From the NCBI RefSeq assembly GCF_000143415.4, contig NW_003314295.1, positions 933,038-997,037 of the forward strand: 64,000 nucleotides of DNA. The letters are read 5' to 3'. The position numbers were made by a program, and so were the translations under genes. Below, piece after piece: positions 49,605 through 60,160 of this stretch. Source of the DNA: Selaginella moellendorffii. Its lineage: Eukaryota > Streptophyta > Lycopodiopsida > Selaginellales > Selaginellaceae. Each line of letters begins with the position of its first letter. Position 1 is the stretch's first letter. The notes beneath the pieces were generated by a model. The model saw nothing but the letters and a program-made list of their open reading frames with translations, was not told the origin of the DNA and searched no databases.

Positions 49605-50615
49605 ATGGCTCAAAGGAGACCCATTGCTAATCATACTTGGCCCCCCAGCATTTCATATCAATCTCCACCTCCATCCCTAAATTCTACCAACATTCCACTT
49701 TCACCTCCACATAACAATCCTTTTTCTACTGAGGGCTCTAGTGAAGCTGAATTAGAGCTCCCTATATGTGAAATTCCGGATCTTGCTACTAGAGAGGGAT
49801 TGCCTCCAGCGTTTCAAGAGCAATGCCACATGTTTTTGCAAGATCTTACTCCTGACATGGCAGGACTACTTGAAAGCACAGAACGCTATTACATTCGGTG
49901 TCCAATATGCTACTTTTTCTTAGATAAGACAAATGGCTCTATGGGTTTATAAACTTTTCTTGAGCACTGTAAGAATTGCCCAACGGCAAGTCTGGAAAAT
50001 GTGCACATGTGCATGTACAATAGATTCAAGAATGAGTTACAGACACATACCCACTATCGCTTCATGGTGAGGAATAACATCCCCTTGGGAAACACTGCAT
50101 TGGCTAGTGCAAAATATGGGGTTTTTAGGCCACCCTATAGTGGAATGTAAGATCTAAAATTACTTTACTATACTATAGTATTGTCACTATTACAAGAAAA
50201 AATATAATAAAATGATATTAGTTGTAGGTAACATCCTTGTTCTAAAAGGTGCTATCATATCACATACAATTATTTACAAAATGTTGAAGGAGGAGATGGC
50301 AACACACAAGCACTACAAAGTGATGGTGACAGGTGAGAATGATAATCTATAATTATGGTATCTGACACTGACACTGACATCTGACAATTTTACTGACATC
50401 TGACAATTTTACTAACATCTGACACTTTCACTGACATCTAACATATAACAAGCTTTCCATTTTATGTAAGGATGCAATTAACTTTCTTCTGCCTCATCAT
50501 CAACATAATGATTTCTTTAATACTTCTTCCTATATTGGTATTGTGGGGAAGATTCACCTTGCATATATTGAGCCATGGCTTCTGCATAGTCAGGGAGACT
50601 TCAAAAGCCTATAAT
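49605..50615 (+). pseudogene. CPIC zinc-finger gene, left copy (broken)
   Basis: Opens at ATG 49605 with a Pro/Ser-rich start, then LPPAFQEQCHMFLQDL and a probable zinc-binding segment YIRCPICYFF...FLEHCKNC. The frame is cut by TAA at about 49950 but continues sensibly beyond it (KNCPTASLENVHMC, then HYRFMVRNN). A GT donor at about 50148 leads to a further coding-like exon (about 50229-50331) that starts with another TAA, and a third may lie at about 50470-50615. Both stops could be C-to-T changes of CAA. Its likely relative is the gene at 59708-60160. The role is unknown; a DNA-binding helper of the element is only a guess. Its end overlaps the end of the methyltransferase gene on the other strand. 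Confidence 0.5.
50360..50450. repeat. short CTGACATCTGAC tandem repeat
   Basis: About four imperfect copies of a ~20-base unit (CTGACATCTGACAATTTTA) lie in a probable intron of the left zinc-finger gene. Confidence 0.7.
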
Positions 50616-53600
50616 TCTAGAAACTCCAGGTGATTGTGATCTATAAAATAGAATGAAATATATATTGAAATTTTAATAAACATAATTTACCTCCTTGAGG
50701 TTGAAGGCAACTCACGAAATCCTCTGAGCCGGCGTTTAAAGAAATAATGTTCTTCAATAGCAAACACCAACCTACCAGAGTCACGTGCTCCCTCCACCAT
50801 AGAACCGCTACCTGCTGTGCAATCAATCACAATACCATCTGGTGAGCAATAGAGCTCAAGCAAGACTTGCATTGCCGATGGAGTTCGGAATCGGTACCCT
50901 AGAAACGTGTTGCGGATCTGCTCATCCACAAGGTTGGGTATGATGTTAGTGGAACTGTCATACCTAGGCAAAACACATGCTACACGTTCGCTATCACGAA
51001 ACCCATCATGTGTGTTTCTGCAGAAGGCATGATAGGTCCACATCATAACCTGGAAAATAAAAATATTTAGAAATTAGATAAAAATATAAAATACATACTC
51101 ACCTTTTCAGGCTTCCCTTGGACGCCCCTCGTATCAATGCCAATAGGATCCATGATACACTTGGAAGAGAATGACTTGAAATGAACTTCTGCTGTGCACG
51201 TCATAAGCTCATACATCCAGTTGGGGTCGTTCGGTAGGATGAAGACGACATGGCCAGCTTCGAGCATAAGTGCTTTGGACAATAGGAATGCATCGCGCAA
51301 GTGGTCAGGTGTGAGAAAGTTCCAATCCTCAACTTTCCCATCGATATCTGAAAGACCATCTGGAAAGTCGAAGAGAATGAAGTCCGCAACTGGGACCACG
51401 GGCCTTTATATCTTTCAGCACCAACGGTTGAACTGGCGGCATATATCCATGTTGATGTCGTCTTCCGTGAAAGATGTCAATAATCTACTGTAAGAGCCAA
51501 TGTAGATACCCACAATGCCTCGTTGTGTTATTAGGGACACAGGATGGACCTATAAAAGAGCTAAGTGAATGAAAAAAATAATAAATAGTATGATACCGTC
51601 ATATGGCATGTTGTCAATGAGAGTTCCTCCAACTCCTCTTCACGAGCATCTCGTCGAGCTGGAATGAAATTACTACCAACAGTCATTGCTGCAAAAAATA
51701 TGTATTACCACCTTTAGTTTGTAAAATTCACTTTTGCTTACCTCGAGGTCGACGTGATATTCTATAAACCACTTGATCATCGTTATTTATTGGTAGAACC
51801 TGATCCAGATCTTGGTTGTTTGATGGTTGAATTGGAGCTTATTTCTGACTGTCTGGTGGTGGAATACGAACTTAATCTGGAGCTTCCTCATCCTCGTCTC
51901 CATCGTCACTTGCATTGCCATCGTTGCTAGCATTGATAATTTCCTCACGATCTAGTGTAGAGGTCTCCTTCCCTAGGAGCTCCAACTCCCAAGGGCATTC
52001 TATCTTCCGTGCCTTCGAAACTCTCGCAAACATTGTTGGATACATTCCTCCATCTCTTACACCCTTTGCAACAAGTCGAGTGCAAACTGGTGCCTCAAAT
52101 GTCATGCCTCTATATCGAAGATACCTGTAAACAATATATATTAAAAAACAGTCTTAGAAATCATATTATACCTATAAGCTGCACGTCGCATGAAATAAGG
52201 TTGACCATGTTGGCAATCATAAGTTGTTGTGCTTGTAGACTTCTCTGGCAGCCACCCCTCTTCGATCCCTTCCAATGACGTGTTGATGTAGGTGTCAAAA
52301 GACATGAATGTGCCATCTGGATCGTCACCAATGTGTGGTGCCAAGAACTTCTCACCTTCACTTATAGTTTGCGTGATGTAGACAGCCCTTCTCATCATGT
52401 TCTCAAATAGTTCTGGTAGCCCTTTCTCTCTGTTCATCAAGCAGACATTGAGGAACTCCAGAGTCTCTATCTGTTGCTTATATGGAAGCTTCGATTTTGT
52501 GGTATTGTAAATCATGTCATCTGGAGTTTTGTTCACTGCAAAAGTAACATATGCATAATTAAGAAAAATGAAGTGTGATAAAAAACTTACATTCATGAGA
52601 AAAAATTTCGGCTATAGTCTCTAGCCACTCCTTCGGCCTGCGATTGTCTGCAATACATACTAGTTTCTTCAACTTTGAGGACTTTGCATGCTGAATTTTG
52701 TGCTCAATTTGTACAAACTCAATTGAGAGCTCTTCCCGACTCTTCTCCGGATATGCAAGTTCGTAAGCATCTTGTTTGACCTTCACCAAAGGCTAAAAAC
52801 TAAAACAATTAAAAGAGGCTTTTATAAAATAAAAGGGAAAGACATACCTTACACCACACAACGAGCATAAAACTGATTGGGTTGTTGAACCAAGTTGTAC
52901 CGTCATTTCAAGTGCGTGAGTGCCGAACAAGTGTTGCGAGATCATCACCGTAATGTTGGCAGATGTCATCCTCACTCAAGTCTGCCAAAAATCGAAGTTG
53001 CTCGATGTCATGGACAATATTTTGTTTTTCAACAGCGAACTGCCCAAGCCTACATTTAAACACAACAAAATAAGTTAAAGTGGAGTTAGAGGTAAAATTA
53101 TAAAACTTACATATTGATCTTTTGGCAGGCCAAGATAAGTCTGTTGACATCCAAAGGTCCCCTCGCATAGACATGGCCGACTGGAATGTTGATATGGTAG
53201 ACGGATCATCGCGAAAATGATCGTCGATACACTTCATCCAAGATCTATATCGGTGGTTACCGTCAATAATTTGGAATATTGTCCCCGCAAGCTGTCGAGT
53301 CTCAGGATGTTTGATAAGCATGTCATCAAATTCTAGGGACTTCCTCCTCCAAATAGGATCCCAGCTATTCACAATCTCGAGTGTGACAGTAATGATCTCC
53401 GTTGTTCCTGGCTTGCAAAAAGAGACTAGAAACATACCAATATTTGTTGCAAGGCCATTCTATTTGAACAAGCTGTATATATCCGGGTTGACATACTTGG
53501 ATGCTGTGCGGACAAGGTTCATCTGCTGCAAATGGCAAAGTGGGATTTCTCTGATCAAGTCACAAGAGCCTGGCCACTTGAGCGCCTTAAGTGTTTGGTG

Positions 53601-53743
53601 AACTGCTTTTTCCCTTGTCCGCATAACAGTCTCTTTGGAAACACTTGTCCACCATGTTGTCAAGAAGGTCTGCAACTCTTTCAGCTCCAGGCTGTTCCTC
53701 AGGTTCCCTATCGTGAACACCACTAGATTGCCCAACTTCAGGG

Positions 53744-53958
53744 ATTTGCATTGGTGGTGGTGGCGGTGGTGGCGGGGGCAGAGGCAATAGTGGCAGTGGT
53801 GGTGGCAATGGTGGTGGTGGCAGTGGCAGCAGGGGTAGAGGCAATAGTGGTAGTGGTGGTGGCAATGGTGGTGGTGGCGGTGGCGATGGAGGTGGTGGAG
53901 GTGGTGATGGAGGTGGTGGAGGTGGTGATGGTGGAGGTGATGGTGGTGGAGGTGGTGA
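53744..53958 (-). repeat. proline-coding trinucleotide tract
   Basis: About 215 bases of imperfect GGT/GGC/GGA triplets (plus strand) encode the Pro/Ser run of the ParB-methyltransferase protein. It is internally duplicated in blocks of about 60 bases. Confidence 0.85.
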
Positions 53959-54207
53959 ATCTCTAGCTAAATGTGTCTCTGTTGTGCCAATGGACATGTC
54001 GATTATGATGTCGTTGTTAGTGCCAAATTGAACTTCTCGTGTCTTCTTGGCTCCAACAACCTTTTTATGTGTTACAATTTTCCTTTTCTGCAAGAGAAAA
54101 AGTTTTGTTAGTCAAACTAAATAAAGATAATGAGAAATTCAAATAGTCAAAGAGAAAAAAAAAATCAAGTGGGCCTAGACTCCACCTTGGGCACTTTTGG
54201 TGCCCCC

Positions 54208-55106
54208 AGGGGGCTGAGGTTATTTGAATAACCTCAGCCCCCTGGGCAGCCAAACTGCCCGAGGTGGCCGGCCCGAGCTCGAGCTCGGGCAGTTTTGNNN
54301 NNNNNNNNNNNNNNNNNNNNNNNNNNNNNNNNNNNNNNNNNNNNNNNNNNNNNNNNNNNNNNNNNNNNNNNNNNNNNNNNNNNNNNNNNNNNNNNNNNNN
54401 NNNNNNNNNNNNNNNNNNNNNNNNNNNNNNNNNNNNNNNNNNNNNNNNNNNNNNNNNNNNNNNNNNNNNNNNNNNNNNNNNNNNNNNNNNNNNNNNNNNN
54501 NNNNNNNNNNNNNNNNNNNNNNNNNNNNNNNNNNNNNNNNNNNNNNNNNNNNNNNNNNNNNNNNNNNNNNNNNNNNNNNNNNNNNNNNNNNNNNNNNNNN
54601 NNNNNNNNNNNNNNNNNNNNNNNNNNNNNNNNNNNNNNNNNNNNNNNNNNNNNNNNNNNNNNNNNNNNNNNNNNNNNNNNNNNNNNNNNNNNNNNNNNNN
54701 NNNNNNNNNNNNNNNNNNNNNNNNNNNNNNNNNNNNNNNNNNNNNNNNNNNNNNNNNNNNNNNNNNNNNNNNNNNNNNNNNNNNNNNNNNNNNNNNNNNN
54801 NNNNNNNNNNNNNNNNNNNNNNNNNNNNNNNNNNNNNNNNNNNNNNNNNNNNNNNNNNNNNNNNNNNNNNNNNNNNNNNNNNNNNNNNNNNNNNNNNNNN
54901 NNNNNNNNNNNNNNTTGAGACCCGCTTCCACTTCCATTTTTTGAGTCCATTGCTTCCATTCCATTGCTTCCCTTTTTTTTTCTTGATTGCTTCTTTGCTG
55001 CCCGAGGTGGCCGGCCCAAGCTTGACCTCGGCCAGCAAAGAAGCAATCAAGAAAAAAAAAGGGAAGTAATGGAATGGAAGCAATGGATTCAAAAAATGAA
55101 ATGGAA
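54208..55106. repeat. palindrome cluster around an assembly gap
   Basis: Three hairpin-forming sequences: a near-perfect palindrome around 54208-54246 (AGGGGGCTGAGGTTAT and its complement, spacer of about 3), a GC-rich one at about 54251-54297 that runs into the gap, and a long one at about 54934-55103 with arms of about 75 bases. CTGCCCGAGGTGGCCGGCCC occurs on both sides of the gap. This is probably a foldback element inserted in intron 1 of the methyltransferase gene. Confidence 0.8.
54298..54914. other. assembly gap (617 N)
   Basis: Run of unknown bases. Long frames that cross it are artefacts. The flanking palindromes probably caused the gap. Confidence 1.
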
Positions 55107-55169
55107 GCAATCAAATCGAAACTCACCCTTGGTGGCATCTTTCCTCCCTCGATTTCTTGATCGTGCTAG

Positions 55170-55420
55170 ATTTCTTGTGCACTCAATCTCTCCCGCTCGC
55201 ACACTCAATCTCTCCTGCTCGCGCACTCAATCTCTCCGGCTCGCACGCTCAAACTCTCCGGCTCGCGCGCTCAATCTCTCCCACTCGCGTGCTCAATCTC
55301 TCCCGCTCGCGCGCTCAAACTCTCGATCTCTTGCGCGCTCAATCGTTCGATCTCCTTTGCGCTCAATCCCTCGATCTCCTTCGCACTCAATCTCTCGATC
55401 TCTCGCGCGCTCCACTCACA
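55170..55420. repeat. CTCGCGCGCTCAATCTCTCC tandem repeat with telomere-like tail
   Basis: About a dozen copies of a 16-20 base unit (CTCGCGCGCTCAATCTCTCC and variants) start about 30 bases upstream of the ParB-methyltransferase ATG. They are followed at about 55421-55471 by CCCTAATCC and CCCTAACCCTAACC, similar to plant telo-box motifs. The array is GC-rich in an AT-rich setting. Confidence 0.85.
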
Positions 55421-55499
55421 ATGCGAACAGTAACCCTAATCCTGACGGCTGCCCTAACCCTAACCAATCTCTAATCCTGGCCGTTCATTCCGAATAACC

Positions 55500-56287
55500 T
55501 AAATTTCAACCATCACAATATCTTTGATCTTATTTTATCTTATCATTATTATTATATGTAAATTATGCTTCTTTATTTTGTATATTTTAATGATGGTATA
55601 ACTAGCACCTATCAACATTTCTGTTATTAGAGATATGATATTATATTTTACAAATTATCTAGAAAGGATGCATTCTCATCAATATTTTGTACATATTTTG
55701 GAATTGTTACAAGAACTTCAAAGAGTATAAATAAGGCATGTTAAAATATGTTGTACTATATCCATCTATGAATGGATGAATCCTCATCCAGAAATTTATT
55801 TTGTGTTGTATTAGATCCTAAACAATAGGCACGTGTTTTAAATGTCATTGAGCAGTGTTCACAATTATGGATAAAATTTGAGTTGTACTACGAATCAAAT
55901 CTGTCATTGAAGCATAAGATTTGACAAGATTTATTATCATCTACCACTTAAAATTTGACAACTTGACATATCACACATGCTGATAGTTAGATTGGATCTC
56001 ATGGTTTGATACGTTATAGCAGAATGTCATTACTGGTATCATTATTAACTATCAAACTTCACGTGTTGAAAATCTTTCCTTGGATCTATGTGTATACATG
56101 CATCAGACATCATAATAGATGACAGTAATATTAATATTGTCACACTTACACATGTTAAATTTGCTATAGAATTTAAATTCATTTTGTACGTTGTCTTCTT
56201 ATTACTCTATTTAAAATTCAATTATGTTTCACTATAGATTTTTACAAGTAGCATAAAGAGAAAGAACTCCAAAACCTATTGAGAAGG
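55500..56287. other. AT-rich spacer inside the transposon
   Basis: Lies between the divergent methyltransferase and transposase genes; no gene seen. It should hold the transposase promoter. Confidence 0.5.
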
Positions 56288-59200
56288 ATGGAGAGGTTTC
56301 TTCTTCATTTTCGAGATCACCCACCTCTTTCATTCTCTCAGAGTATTGTTTCTAAAAGTTTTTTATGTCGGCGTTTTGATCTTCATCTTGGCTCTATTTC
56401 TTTAGAGGCTGTAATCCGCAATGACACCGGTATAGTTGCATACTCGGAGTTTCTTCTTTCTGGTGTGGGCAAGGGTGGACAACAATGGGATTTACAAAAT
56501 TCCAAGTCGAAGGAGATTCGAGTGTTCGGATCTCCAGTCAAAATGCCAAAATGCGCTCTAGCGAAAGTGAATGTGAAGCAAGAGTCAGTCGTTATCCTCT
56601 CGTCCTCTTCTAGTTCAAGTGGAGATGTCATGCTAGTGTCGGCGCCAAATTCACCAGCTCCAACTCCAACTCTAACTCCAACTTCAGTAATATTCAAAGC
56701 CATTAGCAATGCTTTCTAGTTTTCACGCCTCTCAATCGACGTGCACTTGTTTTTGTATAGGCTTGTGAGTGAGCTTCCATCCTCCTACAACGGCAACATT
56801 TTCTTCGAGCTACCACCTTTTGTCAGCAGCACAGGTTCCAAACGGAAGGGGATGGAAACCAAGCAGGATGTCCACAATTGGTGCAAGATCAAGACCACAC
56901 ACTTCCAACATTTTGAAGGCACAATGTCTATAGTTCATTGTGGCGGGCATTTAGATTGTGTGGATGAAGCATGCAATCGAGACCGCTCTAGAAACTCTAT
57001 ATTTTTCGAAGGGTCTACAGTCAATCCTCCAGCCTGTGACACCATTGCTGTTGGATCCAAATGTCGATTCTGCAAAAATGCTCCTCTATGTCGTGCTATC
57101 TGCGAGGCCAAGATGTATTACTTTCTTCCACAGGATGGAGTGGCTGGAAGAGCTGCAGTGCATGTTAACACACATATGCATCCAATGCAGGAAGGGATAC
57201 AAAGGAGTTCTCTCAATCATTTCAAAGATGTTGTACAGGAAGAGACTATGAGAAACTCATCTGCAACTCCGAAGCATGTTCAGAAGACCATCCTCAAGGA
57301 TTTTATCACAAATACCTTACTCAATCTAGGTTGCCAAAAGACTCAACTAAACGAGGCTAGCTTGCGGGACTTACTATGAGGAGTACAGCCTGCTACTAGC
57401 ATAAGGAGGTACATCCGTTATTTTTCATACGTTATAATAATAATTTTTTCTTACATTATATTGTTTAGGATAAAATCTTGGATGTGTGAATCTCGAGAGG
57501 GGAAGTTGCAATCAAAAATTGACTCCATCCTTGAATTGAAACGGACCTGTCCATACGAGTTCATCTACGGAAGTTTGTTTCCAGACCAAGTTGTGAATGA
57601 GCAAGAGCACCCCTTCGTCTTCAAAATGTCTACCATGGGCCCTGCCTCTGGCGTAAATCTTGTCTCCCGAATGGACATGTTTGGGTCTAGTGATCTTGCA
57701 AATGCATGGGTACATTTTAACCATGGGAGCTCATGTGTATGATCCAAGGTAATTTTAATTCTCATTATATTGAAATTGTTATAATATTTATGTTTTCATA
57801 GGCTACGTTGTAACTTAACAATTGCGACAGCAGAGTTTAAAGTACAAGACCAGACAGCACAGGAAATATTTTGGAAGTCCCTCTCTGATATTGTCCTAAA
57901 GCAGATTGGTAAGCCTGCAAACTTTCGTGGTTTCATGGCAGATGGGGCTGGTGCAAACTGGAATGGTATCCGAGTAGTTTTTGGGAATGGTCAACCATTG
58001 GAAGGTCGTGAGAGGACTTGTGAGTTCCATTGGGCTCAAAGCCTAAACCAGCACTGCCACCTTATCAAGCCAGAGTTTCAATCAATATTTAAGGAGTTGT
58101 GCAAACAATGGCAGGTTGCACCTTCTGAAGAAGAGCATGAGGCAAAAGCAAACGAGATCCGAATGTGGTGGCGTGAAGATGGCTATACAGACGTAAGTTG
58201 CCTACCACAACTTGAGTCATGGTTAGGATGGTGGGAAGTTAGGATGTTCCAATGGGGACATCACTCTTTTCAGGTTGGTTTATATTTTTTCTTCTCCTTT
58301 TATTACCTTTTAATATTGGCTTTTCCATTATGATCAACCACTTGAGGACCTCGCATACACCCCAACTGTGAATCTCTCTGAAAGTAAGCATTGGAGTTGG
58401 CGTTCCTCTGAGGCAGGGAAAGGGAAGATGAGTCTATATGAAGCCTGTCTATCAGATTTGATACGTGCTATAGAGCAATCTTCAAAAGCACTGGCATTGG
58501 AGGAAGGAAGATACATGGGAATAGGGCCTTCTGTTGAGATGTTACATGATAGGATGAAGAGAAAATTAACTCCACCCGCCCGAACAGTGGCAACTGCAAT
58601 TGAGGAAGTGGTCCGTGGCACATCTATGGAGTACACTCCCTGAGCTTCTATTGGTGATATGAAGACTGTCCGCTCAAAGCGTTGTTTTTCCTTTTCTGGG
58701 GAAGATGTTGGTACGGACCTTGGAGCAAAAAGCTCTTACAGACCTGATGTCGAGTACCATTCTGCTCCAAGACACCGCTCTCGGACCGAGCCACCTCAAG
58801 TGGCTGATGAAGAGAGTGCATCACAACAGGTTGAAATTGCTTACTGTAACGTGGAGCCGAAGCAATAGGCAATCCGACGCGTGCCAGCAAAATTGAATGT
58901 AAGGTGTGTGGGGATGCTTCCGAGGGGCAAGTGTTGGGCCTGGATTCGTGGTGAAAAATCTGCTTCTGTTCCAGCCCCATGTTTCTATGGGGAACGAAAA
59001 CAAGTAGGATTTTCAAGATGGTGCTGACAGTGATTTTCAGTGTTGCAACACTGACGCCAACCATACAAAGCGGCTTGAAGACACTATAGTGACTAAACCT
59101 GATGCAATACCTAAAGAATGGCCGGTTGCTAATAGGGTCGTGCTCACCTTGGATGAGATTGAAAACCTTGAGAAATCTAGTTTTAATCTTGAGAGGAGAG

Positions 59201-59538
59201 TTGGAGACATGAGTGATAGGAGCAGGACTATTCCTACAGAGATGCACAGGAGGCCAGCACGAAAAGGTAAGGTAGTTAAATTTATTAGTACCATCTCCAA
59301 GCAGAAGCAAGGTAAAATAAACTTGGCTCAAACACTTGAGTGTGAGATTCTCTCCACGAAGTACATCATTGCGCTTGCAAAGGAGTACACAGTCAAAACA
59401 GAAGGTGGAGAGTACACAATTGCCATTCACGACTTTCCTTCTTGCACATGTCTAGACTTTACAAAGCGCGAGGAACATGGGAAGGCATATGCTCCTTGCA
59501 AGCATATGTACTACATCTTCATCAACATTTTGCACTAG
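56288..59538 (+). pseudogene. SWIM zinc-finger DDE transposase (Mutator-like), broken
   Basis: ATG at 56288 opens a first exon with a Ser-rich end; later exons begin near 56761, 57470, 57802 and 58333. In order: a Cys/His cluster (HCGGHLDC...CRFCKNAPLCRAIC), AVHVNTHMHPMQEG, a DDE-type core with VYDPRL...TIATAEFKVQDQTAQE and FMADGAGANWNGIRVVFG followed by RTCEFHWAQSLNQH, and a C-terminal SWIM finger (CTCLDFTKREEHG...APCKHMYYIF, CxC...CxH). This arrangement is that of Mutator-like and related cut-and-paste transposases. Breaks: TGA at 57377, a frame change near 57730, TGA at 58641, TAG near 58866 and more, so this copy cannot make the enzyme. Exon edges are approximate. Confidence 0.75.
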
Positions 59539-59707
59539 GATCCTAAAGTGGATATTCATATACACCAAGCAAGCCTTACTATTGTTGAGTTGCAGAAAAC
59601 TTTTGGAGCTAATTAGATTTCTCCAACACTATCGATGTTTATTCTCTATCAATAAAACTTATTATACTTTATATAATTAATACAAATGTGCTTTTTCATT
59701 ACACTTT

Positions 59708-60160
59708 TCATTTTATATGCTTCCGAGTGTTCTTCTCGCAATACTGCCCATAGTACTCGTGTGTCTCCATTTCTGTCTTTACCATCTCAAAAAAGATTTC
59801 ATGGTAGTCTTTCGGGTGCATGATGTTGCAGTATGTCGTAAGAGCATATATACCATCATACTGATCATTGCCATTGTTTCCACCAAACGCTAGAAAACAT
59901 ATGGGGCACTTCTTGAAAGTGGCAGAATTGCACTTTTCTAAAACAAGTAAGAGGGCATTCTTTTTCACCCAATTTGTTGCACCCTCTGTCATTGCATTTA
60001 TCTCCAACTCATGATCACTATCCTCACTATCCTCTCTTTCATTCTCTTGTGTGATTTGGTTATGCTGTGCAATGGGATAGTTATTGCATCTCCTAGCCCT
60101 TGAGCCCTGAGAAGAAAGATTGTGAGAGTTAAAATTACCAACACTAGAACCCATAGACAT
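59708..60160 (-). CDS. CPIC zinc-finger protein, right copy (intact frame)
   Basis: 150 residues in one exon from ATG at 60160 (a second ATG at 60154). An Asn/Ser-rich start and an acidic patch (EREDSEDSDHELE) precede KKCPICFLAFGG...YALTTYCNIMHPKDYHEIF, a probable zinc-binding segment, then METHEYYGQYCEKN. The spacing resembles the left copy at 49605 (CPIC, then C and H residues, then a His/Tyr-rich TH-x-HYRF segment), so the two are probably diverged relatives carried by the same element in opposite directions. It lies about 520 bases inside the right end. The function is unknown. Confidence 0.55.
   Translation of the reverse strand: MSMGSSVGNFNSHNLSSQGSRARRCNNYPIAQHNQITQENEREDSEDSDHELEINAMTEGATNWVKKNALLLVLEKCNSATFKKCPICFLAFGGNNGNDQYDGIYALTTYCNIMHPKDYHEIFFEMVKTEMETHEYYGQYCEKNTRKHIK

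Larger units (their letters stand above)
50601..55138 (-). pseudogene. ParB-like domain + DNA methyltransferase, ten exons, broken
   Basis: Exons (minus): 55138-55127, 54087-53111, 53049-52848, 52792-52591, 52535-52172, 52124-51742, 51688-51597, 51549-51103, 51049-50691, 50640-50601. From exon 2 on, every splice is in phase. After a basic start and a long Pro/Ser run comes a ParB-like domain (DLIREIPLCHLQQMNLVR, then FQIIDGNHRYRSW). The C-terminal part is a methyltransferase: FILFDFPDG in the place of motif IV, then TPSAMQVLLELYCSPDG and IVIDCTAGSGS (motif I, SAM site), then GRLVFAIEEHYFFKRR. Motif IV before motif I suggests the beta-class order of N6-adenine or N4-cytosine enzymes, but DFPDG is unlike the usual DPPY. 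Breaks: TAG at 53460, TGA at 52908, TAA at 51872 and 51839, TGA at 51415, TAA at 51406, all explicable by C-to-T, plus two frame shifts in exon 2. Intron 1 holds palindromes and an assembly gap. Confidence 0.75.

Noticed and set aside
54065-55138. Long open frames on both strands across the N run
   Set aside because: They are open only because N codons are not stops; the real signal is a 12-base exon, an intron with palindromes, and the gap.
55170-55420. CRISPR-like array
   Set aside because: The repeats are contiguous with no unique spacers, and the genome is eukaryotic; it is a minisatellite.
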